Source of the DNA: Nanobdellati archaeon
GTDB lineage: Archaea; Nanobdellota; Nanobdellia; Woesearchaeales; JAADFO01
Reading direction: 5' to 3'
Length of the DNA stretch: 38,888 nt
Assembly (NCBI GenBank): GCA_013152815.1
Contig: JAADFO010000002.1
Location: 1 to 38,888 of the forward strand
In this document: piece by piece, positions 32,022-38,888 of the stretch
Layout: every line of letters begins with the position of its first letter
Numbering within the stretch: position 1 is the first letter of the stretch
Translations under genes and position numbers: made by a program
The notes under the pieces: generated by a model
The model's database searches: none
Seen by the model: only the letters and a program-made list of their open reading frames with translations
Told to the model about the DNA's origin: nothing

Positions 32022-34208
32022 ATGGAAGCTGATAGGCCTGCAAAGCGCATCCTGGTGACCTCGGCATTGCCCTATGCCAACGGCCCCATCCACATCGGCC
32101 ATCTCGTGGAATACATCCAGACAGACATCCATGTCCGGTTCCTCAGGCTCCTGGGCAAGGATGTCATCTACTGCTGCGCCGACGACACCCACGGCACGCC
32201 CATCTCCATCAAGGCAGAGCAGCTGGGCATCAGGCCTGAAGAGCTCATCGCACAGACCCAGAAGGAACATCTGGAGGATTTCTCATCGTTCCACATCTCC
32301 TTTGACTCATACTATTCCACCAACTCTGCGGAGAACCAGGAATACGCCAACAAGATATTCGGAGAACTGAAACAGAAAGGGCTCATCTACCAGAAAGAGG
32401 TCGAGAACTTCTACGACGAGAAAGAGCACCGGTTCCTTCCGGACAGGTATGTGAAGGGCGAATGCCCGAAATGCGGCGCCAAGGACCAGTACGGCGATGT
32501 CTGTGAAGCCTGCGGCTCGACCCACAAGCCGACCGATCTCATCAACCCTTATTCAGTGCTGTCCAAGACCAAACCCATCAGGAAGAAGTCGATGCACTAC
32601 TTCTTCAGGCTCAGCGCCCTCTCGGAGAAGCTGGACCATTGGCTCAGAGGAAACAGCAAACTCCAGCCAGAGATCGTGAACTATGTCGGAAACTGGATAA
32701 AGGAAGGACTGCAGGACTGGGACATCTCCAGGGACGGCCCCTATTTCGGCTTCAGGATACCCGGAGAGGACGACAAGTATTTCTATGTGTGGCTCGACGC
32801 TCCCATCGGCTACATCTCCTCGACCCAGCATTGGTGCAGGCAGCACGGCCTTGATGCAGAAGAGCACTACTGGAAGAGCAGGGACAGCAGGATCATCCAC
32901 TTCATCGGCAAGGACATCATGTATTTTCATTTCCTCTTCTGGCCTGCCATGCTCATGGAATCAGGGTTCAACCTGCCGGACAACCTTGTGGTCCATGGTT
33001 TCCTCACGGTCAACGGAGAGAAGATGTCCAAGTCACGGGGGACCTTTCTCACGGCGAAGGACTTCCTCAGAAGAGCAGACCCTGAGTTCCTCAGGTATTA
33101 CTACGCAGGCAACCTGTCCCACAGCATCAACGACATCGACCTGAACTTCCAGGACCTCCAGGAGCGGATCAACACCGAACTGGTCGCCAACGTGGCCAAC
33201 TTCTTCTACAGGGTATTGTCCTTCACCCACCAGAACTTCCAGGGAACGACCGGCAAGGTGAAAGACACGAAGACCGCGACAGCCTGGTCTGCCCTGTTCG
33301 GGCAGGTCAAGGAAGCGTTCCAGTCCTTCGAATACCGGGAGGCGGTGAAGCGGATCATGCATCTCAGCACCCTGGGAAACCGCTATTTCCAGGAAAAAGA
33401 GCCATGGAAGCTCATCAAGGAAGACCGGGAAGAGACCCTGTCTGTGCTCACCCTCTGCGTCAACCTGGTCAAGGACCTGACCATCTCCCTGAAACCCATC
33501 CTGCCTGTCTTCACCGCTGCCATCGAGAAGCAGCTCAACCTCAAGGAGCTCACATGGAAAGACCTTGACTTCAGGCTGGAAGGACACCGGCTGGGAACCC
33601 CGAAGATCATCCTCAGGCCGACCGAGATCATATTCGATGACATCAAGGAAGACAAAAAAGACAAGCAGGACAAGAAAGACAGACAAGACAAGAAACACAG
33701 CCAAGACAAGAAACACAAGCAAGACAAGACAGACGATGCTTCTGGTGATTTTGGACTCCTGAACCTGAAGGTTGCGGAAGTGCTCGAAGCGAAGGAACAT
33801 CCCGACGCAGACAGGCTCCTGGTGCTGCAGATAGACCTCGGAGAGGAGCAGCGGCAGCTGGTGGCAGGCATCAGGAAGCATTATCGTCCAGAAGAGCTCG
33901 TCGGAAGGCACATCGTCATCGTCGCAAACCTCAAAGAGGCCACGCTGCGGGGCAAGAAGAGCCAGGGAATGCTCCTCGCCGGCCAGGAAGGGGAAAAGCT
34001 CGTCCTGGTGGAAGCCCCAAAAAGCAGGCCAGGAGACCAGGTGACGGTCCCGGGCATCACCCCGAACCAGGAGGAGATAACCATCGACGATTTCAGTACC
34101 GTAAAGATCCTCGCTCTCGACGGCAGGGTGCTCTGGGACGGGAAAGAGCTCAGGACAGGGACAGAACCCTTACGATGCCAGGGCATCGCCAGAAGCAGGA
34201 TCGGCTGA
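32022..34208 (+). CDS. metS: Methionyl-tRNA synthetase with C-terminal tRNA-binding (EMAP/OB) domain
   Basis: 728 residues. Class I catalytic core: ALPYANGPIHIGHLVEY (HIGH at about 22-25), the zinc knuckle CPKCGAKDQYGDVCEACG, the WLDAPIGYIS pocket and GEKMSKSRGTFL (KMSKS). An anticodon-binding helical domain follows (about 380-540). A highly charged linker (about 544-572) repeats QDKKxxQDKK and is encoded by a purine-rich repeat. It leads to an OB-fold tRNA-binding/dimerisation domain (about 580-690; LKVAEVLEAKEHPDADRLLVLQIDLG). The 3' end overlaps the convergent Cys-repeat gene by 39 bp. The protein charges initiator and elongator tRNA-Met. Confidence 0.97.
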   Translation: MEADRPAKRILVTSALPYANGPIHIGHLVEYIQTDIHVRFLRLLGKDVIYCCADDTHGTPISIKAEQLGIRPEELIAQTQKEHLEDFSSFHISFDSYYSTNSAENQEYANKIFGELKQKGLIYQKEVENFYDEKEHRFLPDRYVKGECPKCGAKDQYGDVCEACGSTHKPTDLINPYSVLSKTKPIRKKSMHYFFRLSALSEKLDHWLRGNSKLQPEIVNYVGNWIKEGLQDWDISRDGPYFGFRIPGEDDKYFYVWLDAPIGYISSTQHWCRQHGLDAEEHYWKSRDSRIIHFIGKDIMYFHFLFWPAMLMESGFNLPDNLVVHGFLTVNGEKMSKSRGTFLTAKDFLRRADPEFLRYYYAGNLSHSINDIDLNFQDLQERINTELVANVANFFYRVLSFTHQNFQGTTGKVKDTKTATAWSALFGQVKEAFQSFEYREAVKRIMHLSTLGNRYFQEKEPWKLIKEDREETLSVLTLCVNLVKDLTISLKPILPVFTAAIEKQLNLKELTWKDLDFRLEGHRLGTPKIILRPTEIIFDDIKEDKKDKQDKKDRQDKKHSQDKKHKQDKTDDASGDFGLLNLKVAEVLEAKEHPDADRLLVLQIDLGEEQRQLVAGIRKHYRPEELVGRHIVIVANLKEATLRGKKSQGMLLAGQEGEKLVLVEAPKSRPGDQVTVPGITPNQEEITIDDFSTVKILALDGRVLWDGKELRTGTEPLRCQGIARSRIG
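33651..33732 (+). repeat. Purine-rich degenerate repeat encoding the MetRS linker
   Basis: GACAAG/GACAAGAAA units repeated about every 12-15 bp encode DKKDKQDKKDRQDKKHSQDK. This linker joins the synthetase core to the OB domain and is probably variable in length. Confidence 0.75.
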
Positions 34209-35396
34209 GCTTGCCTTCTTTGCAGCGGCCTTCTCAAGATTGAGGCAGGAATTCATCAGATAGATGTTCGTGATCTCACTACAGACTGTATAGTCCCCTT
34301 CCAGGGCGAAGGACAGGAGACAGGAGTCCTTCTTGCTCGGGATGAGGATCTGGTCACACATCGCCTTGTCATCCACCTCATCCGCCACCTGGGCGATGCA
34401 TTCATCCTTCTGCGCCTGGTCGGTGAGCGTGGTGCAGAGGTCATGAGCCTGGTCAGGATCGGTTGTTGCAAGGTTCCTCGCGAAGATCAGCTGTTCACGC
34501 GGGTCCAGGTCACGGAAGCTGCGGTCTCCCTGGGTGCATGCCCGGCAGATGCCGCCGCAGTCGATGCCGGTCTCGTCCTGGTTCCTGATGCCGTCGAAAC
34601 AGGAAGCGGTCAGGCAGGGCCTGCAGACGCCGCCGCAGTCCACCCCTTCCTCATCCTGATCCTGGACATTGTCGAAGCAGCTCCCCTCGACGCAGGGGAC
34701 GCAGGAACCCCCGCAATCCACATCGGTCTCATCACCGTCCAGCAGTCCGTCGCTGCAATGGTCGCAGGGGTCGCAGCTCCCGCCGCAGTCCACCCCGGTC
34801 TCGTCCTGGTTCTGCTCATTGTCGAAGCAGGTGGGGACCGGCCCTTTCTTATAGACCTTGAAGAGGAAACTCGCCACCGCCTGCTTGCCCTCATAGTCGG
34901 CCAGGGTCTGCATAAGATAATAGCCCGGAGAGAGGTCAGCGGGTATGTCGATGGTCGTCGTGGAGGAACCTTTGGTCTCGATGGCCATGGTCTCTTTCTT
35001 CGAGAGCAGCTCGTCACCGTTCCGGGGATTCAGGATCGAATGGGTCAATACCATATCATGGCGTTTTGCAGAGCCCATGCTGGAGATCTCCTTGATGAAG
35101 GACAGCTGGCCTCCCGGCTCTACGTCCACCTGCAGCGGCTTGGTGTTGAGGTCGAGGAGGAACGACGGTTCAGACCGGTTGAACGCGGTGAAGAAGACGA
35201 CCGCCATGGCCACGACCACGACGAGAAAGCCGACGATGATGAGGGCCATCGGCAGATGATGGTGTTCCTGCCGGGCAAGGCCGGCATCGATTATTGACGG
35301 GGCATAGCCTGCCCGCAGGAGCGAGAGCTTTATCTGGGAATCCGGAACACCCCTTTTTCGCTGCTCCTGGATGTAGGCATGGAGTCGCGGGTCCAT
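34170..35396 (-). CDS. Membrane-anchored protein with four Cys-rich (CxDxxxNQDETGVDCGGxCxxC) repeats
   Basis: 408 residues from the ATG at 35396. Residues 1-42 (LHAYIQEQRKRGVPDSQIKLSLLRAGYAPSIIDAGL) form a small helical cytosolic module, and one transmembrane helix follows (about 49-70). A beta-rich extracellular region (about 75-200) precedes four tandem repeats (about 205-300), each with D-E-x-x-V/I-D-C-G-G-x-C-x-x-C. The C-terminal domain has regularly spaced Cys (LCTTL, DECIAQ, MCDQI, SCLLS, VCSEI, SCLNL), so it is probably disulfide-linked. Asp clusters in the repeats suggest Ca2+ binding. The TATA box at 35418-35427 sets the start. The frame is open upstream to 35528. Confidence 0.8.
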   Translation of the reverse strand: MDPRLHAYIQEQRKRGVPDSQIKLSLLRAGYAPSIIDAGLARQEHHHLPMALIIVGFLVVVVAMAVVFFTAFNRSEPSFLLDLNTKPLQVDVEPGGQLSFIKEISSMGSAKRHDMVLTHSILNPRNGDELLSKKETMAIETKGSSTTTIDIPADLSPGYYLMQTLADYEGKQAVASFLFKVYKKGPVPTCFDNEQNQDETGVDCGGSCDPCDHCSDGLLDGDETDVDCGGSCVPCVEGSCFDNVQDQDEEGVDCGGVCRPCLTASCFDGIRNQDETGIDCGGICRACTQGDRSFRDLDPREQLIFARNLATTDPDQAHDLCTTLTDQAQKDECIAQVADEVDDKAMCDQILIPSKKDSCLLSFALEGDYTVCSEITNIYLMNSCLNLEKAAAKKASSADPASGDALAS

Positions 35397-35417
35397 CGTG
35401 AAAGAACAGGGAACACA

Positions 35418-35427
35418 TCTATATAAA
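35418..35427 (-). promoter_or_regulatory. TATA box of the Cys-repeat gene
   Basis: TTTATATAGA on the minus strand, centred about 27 nt from the ATG at 35396. Confidence 0.6.
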
Positions 35428-35525
35428 AGCTTCTTTGTGAACGCTTTTTGGTATCTCCCCGGAGACGACAGAGCAGGGGACAGGAAGAAAACAGCAAATA
35501 AGCAGATGCAGCACAGGGTGCAATA

Positions 35526-35534
35526 CATTTAAAT
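35526..35534 (+). promoter_or_regulatory. TATA box of the large surface-protein operon
   Basis: CATTTAAAT. It predicts a start near 35555 and a leader of about 40 nt with gagg before the TTG at 35596. Confidence 0.55.
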
Positions 35535-35595
35535 AGGAGCACCATCAGTTATCCTACCATCAGGGGACCCATTGTCTTAAAAGAGGACGTTTACT

Positions 35596-38500
35596 TTGAA
35601 GGGAAAAATTGGCGACATCAGAAATAGGAGCCTCTTCATGATATGGCTCATCATCTCCCTGCCCATCATCTCTGCTTCGGTCATGGCCCAGAGCTCGAAC
35701 GGCATGCATGCGCGTGCAGCCGGTGCAGACGATGTCGACGGCTTCTTCAGGGGACAGGGAGACCCGGTCACCCTGACGCTCACTGCAGAGGACCAGGCGA
35801 CACCGCTTACCCCTGACCTGGTGGGCATGAGCTATAAGACCTATACGCCGTTGTTCTCTGACACTGTCATCTGCCATGGCACCGGAAACCCGGAACCGGG
35901 CTGCACCGAACTCACCGGCGCAGAATATGCTCCCAGCACCTATGCATGCACCTGTGTCGAGACCTTTACCCAGCCGTTCCGCAACTACCGTCTCTACACG
36001 CTTGACGCAGCAGGGACGAAGCATTTTTCCGATTATCTCGACCTCTACCCTGACAAGCTCCCTCCCCAGGCAAGCATCGTCGGGCTTTCCCAGACAGGGT
36101 CGTCGGTCACCCTTACCACCCAGCTGAGCGACACTGCCTGCAGCACCTGCGGCAACATCTGTTCCGGCGTCAGGGAGATGGAGATCTACAGCCAGGGAAG
36201 CCTGCTCGACACGCTCACCTTTGACAAGAAAAGCTGCAGCTTCGAGAACACGACCGTCCTTGACGTGGGCGCAAGCGGCGACATCCCCATCTGCGTGAAG
36301 GTCAAGGACAAGATGCACAATGGCGGGACCGATCCAGAACATGAATCGCCATTGGTCTGCAAGAACGTCACCACCGATTTCTCGGCCCCCGGGGTCTGTC
36401 CTGACGGCTCGTTCAGGATCATGCAGGGCTCTGAAGAGGTCACCCAGTATTCCACCGGCAACCTCAACTCTGCCTTCACCGCCGATGTCCTGTTCCATGT
36501 GGACGAAGAGCACCTGGCCAGGGTAGAGGTGGACGCCCATGAGCTCCACCTGAGCAGCATCTACAGCGACCCGTTCTACGGAGGCAACTACCTCCATCTC
36601 ACCTATCCCGGCAGGGTGAGCTGCACAAAGGCAGGCACCGGCTACGACTGCAGGATCCCACATCTGCTCATCATGCCGGGAAGCGACACTCTCCAGATAC
36701 AGGTGAAGGCCAAAGACCTGCAGGACAACGAGGGAGACGGAAGCTGCACCGACACGCTCACCAAGGATGACACCAAGCCGGTCTCCACCTTTCTCGGAAC
36801 AAGTACCTGCGACAGCGACCGATGCTACATCAGGCCTGGCAGGATGAAGTTCCTCACCCGCATCGACGAGACAGGATCGGGGTTCGGGAACGGCCTCGTG
36901 TTCTTCGACCTCAACGGCATCAGCACCGCCTACAAGAACGACGGAAACGATGCCTACTGGGCGTACCAGTGCGACGAGGATTCCGGCGTCTGGACCTGCT
37001 ATGGCTACGGTCTGGTTCCTGAGGGCGAGCATCGGTCAGGGGACACGGTGGACATCTCGCTCCATTACAATTCCATCGACGACGCGGGCAATTCCGTAAC
37101 AGGCGTCACCGATGCTGCCCTGGTCTATGATGATGTGGCTCCCTCATTGGTCGAAGACGTCAGTGTCCTTACCGATGCAGGGCTGGACTTCTACACTGAA
37201 GGGTCGAACCTGGAGATCAACGCGCGGCTGACCGACGACGTATCAGGAGTCGAACGGGCGGTGGCAGATTTCAGCAGCATCAAGCAGGGGCTCAACCACT
37301 CAGAGACCACCTGCACCAAGGAGACGGTGGAGGGCAAGGACGAATACCGATGTTCCTGGCTGGTCTCCCAGATAGAAGGGCCGGTGAGCAATGCAGAGCT
37401 TGATTTCACGTTCTATGACATCGCAGGCAACAGCCTGGAGAACTCGACCAGGATAACGGTCCTGGAGAACCAGGACCAGGAGGTCAACTTCTGGGACATC
37501 GACGAGAGCAACATCGTCCGACGGCCCGACAGGATAGACAAGACCACCATGACCCTCAATATCAACCAGAGGATCTATTTCAGCATCCCGCTCCGCAAAC
37601 GGATCGGTTCCAGGGTGAAGACCCTGCAGATGCACGCCGACTGCGGACCCCAGACAAGCACCGATTTCCTGCTGCCTGACAGCCAGGGGAACAGCATCGT
37701 CACCTTCAACGACCAGCAGGGCTCCACCAACCCATTCATCCTGATGACGCTGAAGAAGACCGACGTGCCCATGACCGAAGGGCAGGACATTGATTTTGAC
37801 TGCACCCTGACCACCCAGTCACGGAAAGGGCTCTCCACCTATCCTGCAGAGGAAGACAACTTCACCATCTCCCTGAAATTCTACAACCAGCCCCTGGGCG
37901 AACTTGATAAGAATGTCATGGACGAGGTCTACAGGGTCAAGAACTCAGACCTCGTGTCCCAGAAAGGCTTTGCCTCCATCCAGAAATGGGAGAAGATCGT
38001 GGGCTTCGGCCAGAGCATCTGCACCCTACTGCAGACCATCACGATCACGCTGAATGTGTTCGGCATCACCATGGGAAGCATTTCTGCAGCAGCAGAGAAA
38101 ACAGGGATTCTCGCATGGCTGGCACGGCTTCTCGTAGCAGTCAATGATGGTGCCCAGATAGGAGGGGATGTTGTCATGTTCTCGGTCCACTGGATCTGCG
38201 CAGCCGCAACATGCACCATCCCGCAGAAACTGCTCAATCAAGCAGGTCTCAGGGGAGTATCGACCGTGTGGGGTTTCGCACTGAAGAACCCTGAGTCCAG
38301 CATCATCACCAGCGTCATCACGTTATGCATCCCCGGCATCATCCAGAACCTGAAGAAGGCAAGGGCAGTGGAATGCAGATACATCTCCTGCCTCCGCAAC
38401 GAGGTGAAAGCAGGGATGCCTGTCTTCGCCTGCACGTCTGAAAGAGGATATAACTGGTGCAAATACGTCTATCAGCAACGCATCAATTCCATCCCCTTTG

Positions 38501-38754
38501 TCCAGATGCTCAACACCATCACCAAGATGGTGAGAGAAGCCCTGCGGAACCCGCTGGCCCTGGGCCTTGCTCTGCTGGCAGTGGCATGCGCTGTAATCCC
38601 CAACATCGAAGGCAAGACCGCTTGCCAGATCTCGAATAACATCGGCAAACTCGGACAGATCTATGACTATGTCATGAACTTTGACATCGACAAGTTCTGG
38701 TCAAAGCCTGCAGACGTCTGCACAGGAGCATTGGAGGGACTCGATGACAAATAG
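35596..38754 (+). CDS. Very large surface protein with Ig-like ectodomain and hydrophobic C-terminal region
   Basis: 1052 residues from TTG at 35596 (an ATG at 35638 with AGGAG upstream is the alternative; both keep the signal sequence LFMIWLIISLPIISASVMAQ). The ectodomain (about 35-790) has repeating beta-sandwich units with DDxxP and Cys pairs, e.g. CSTCGNIC and CDSDRC. From about 795 to 1030 the protein is strongly hydrophobic with several helices (ICTLLQTITITLNVFGI, LAWLARLLVAV, PLALGLALLAVACAV) and conserved Cys (RYISCLRNEV, CTSERGYNWC). I know this architecture only as a style of DPANN envelope proteins, with no assigned function. The next gene overlaps by 11 bp. Confidence 0.8.
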   Translation: MKGKIGDIRNRSLFMIWLIISLPIISASVMAQSSNGMHARAAGADDVDGFFRGQGDPVTLTLTAEDQATPLTPDLVGMSYKTYTPLFSDTVICHGTGNPEPGCTELTGAEYAPSTYACTCVETFTQPFRNYRLYTLDAAGTKHFSDYLDLYPDKLPPQASIVGLSQTGSSVTLTTQLSDTACSTCGNICSGVREMEIYSQGSLLDTLTFDKKSCSFENTTVLDVGASGDIPICVKVKDKMHNGGTDPEHESPLVCKNVTTDFSAPGVCPDGSFRIMQGSEEVTQYSTGNLNSAFTADVLFHVDEEHLARVEVDAHELHLSSIYSDPFYGGNYLHLTYPGRVSCTKAGTGYDCRIPHLLIMPGSDTLQIQVKAKDLQDNEGDGSCTDTLTKDDTKPVSTFLGTSTCDSDRCYIRPGRMKFLTRIDETGSGFGNGLVFFDLNGISTAYKNDGNDAYWAYQCDEDSGVWTCYGYGLVPEGEHRSGDTVDISLHYNSIDDAGNSVTGVTDAALVYDDVAPSLVEDVSVLTDAGLDFYTEGSNLEINARLTDDVSGVERAVADFSSIKQGLNHSETTCTKETVEGKDEYRCSWLVSQIEGPVSNAELDFTFYDIAGNSLENSTRITVLENQDQEVNFWDIDESNIVRRPDRIDKTTMTLNINQRIYFSIPLRKRIGSRVKTLQMHADCGPQTSTDFLLPDSQGNSIVTFNDQQGSTNPFILMTLKKTDVPMTEGQDIDFDCTLTTQSRKGLSTYPAEEDNFTISLKFYNQPLGELDKNVMDEVYRVKNSDLVSQKGFASIQKWEKIVGFGQSICTLLQTITITLNVFGITMGSISAAAEKTGILAWLARLLVAVNDGAQIGGDVVMFSVHWICAAATCTIPQKLLNQAGLRGVSTVWGFALKNPESSIITSVITLCIPGIIQNLKKARAVECRYISCLRNEVKAGMPVFACTSERGYNWCKYVYQQRINSIPFVQMLNTITKMVREALRNPLALGLALLAVACAVIPNIEGKTACQISNNIGKLGQIYDYVMNFDIDKFWSKPADVCTGALEGLDDK

Positions 38755-38888
38755 GAAACGGTTCCTGGCCCTGCTGTTCGTGGCGTTGCTGCTGGCGGGG
38801 CTTGCAGGAGGAGACGGCAATGACAATAAAGACGGTGATAAATCTCCGTATACGACGATAGAGAAAGGTAAATTCACACCAAACAAAG
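38744..38888 (+). CDS. Secreted or lipoprotein-like protein (N-terminal fragment, runs off the window)
   Basis: 48 codons are visible. The N-terminus TNRKRFLALLFVALLLAGLAGG is a signal peptide, followed by an Asp/Asn/Lys-rich segment (DGNDNKDGDKSPYTTIEKGK). The start overlaps the end of the large surface gene by 11 bp, and GGAGGG lies a few bases upstream, so it is the second gene of that operon. The rest of the gene is outside the window; its style resembles the signal region of the AT-rich secreted ORF at 1596-3494. Confidence 0.75.
   Translation, partial: MTNRKRFLALLFVALLLAGLAGGDGNDNKDGDKSPYTTIEKGKFTPNK

Noticed and set aside
35560-37032. Minus-strand open frame of 490 codons
   Set aside because: It lies wholly antisense to the large surface gene, which has a signal peptide, repeats and a promoter. 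The antisense translation has no motif and is a by-product of GC-rich codon use.

Overview
The window reads as a piece of an archaeal chromosome, most likely from a DPANN-type lineage of the Woesearchaeota/Pacearchaeota kind; the lineage is inferred from gene style, not proven. Archaeal signs are a class I lysyl-tRNA synthetase tail, Alba, an AbrB-PhoU regulator, a Taw3 wyosine enzyme, DUF483, a pilin-like KGQVSLF signal, and TATA boxes about 26 nt upstream of many start codons, which is the geometry of leaderless mRNAs. Internal operon genes instead carry GAGGTG-type Shine-Dalgarno sites. A bacterial-type GyrB is present without an adjacent GyrA.

Layout. 1-5.1 kb: the lysS end, then a minus-strand cell-surface operon (pilin-like protein, a large secreted protein, and a peptidoglycan-binding/coiled-coil ORF that looks split from it by a 5-bp duplication); the last two ORFs are clearly AT-richer than the rest. 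5.1-6.6 kb: minus-strand operon (PLP enzyme, small membrane protein, zinc-ribbon protein). 6.7-9.4 kb: orphan ParA, glutamate dehydrogenase, a methyltransferase. 9.4-12.6 kb: Yip1-like and DUF1189-like membrane proteins, a flavin-reductase-like protein, a very acidic low-complexity protein. 12.6-14.9 kb: a candidate small RNA with a hairpin terminator, then an anchored Ig-like surface protein. 14.8-20.5 kb: Taw3 with a repeat-grown tail, an MNT-HEPN fusion, DUF483, a methyltransferase, PurM, AbrB-PhoU. 20.5-25.7 kb: tiny acidic proteins, GyrB, a CNNM/CorC transporter-like protein, then a chromatin-flavoured stretch (winged helix, zinc-knuckle/H1-like protein, Alba, a 41-aa membrane microprotein). 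25.8-31.6 kb: tRNA-Arg(UCG), a tandem HIT protein with degenerate active sites, a Cys-cluster protein, nicotinate phosphoribosyltransferase, glyoxylate/hydroxypyruvate reductase-like and class I aminotransferase genes. 32-38.9 kb: MetRS, a Cys-repeat membrane protein, and a second surface operon that runs off the window.

The strongest unlabelled signal is a pair of roughly 295-bp non-coding elements (4812-5106 and 31680-31975). They share imperfect terminal inverted repeats and several internal hairpins, and each is flanked by its own 9-bp target-site duplication (9/9 and 8/9). This is a MITE-like non-autonomous mobile element. A second theme is short purine/pyrimidine repeats of 14-15 bp at gene 3' ends (taw3, the 17.5-kb methyltransferase, the HIT gene) and in the MetRS linker, apparently growing new basic tails or linkers.
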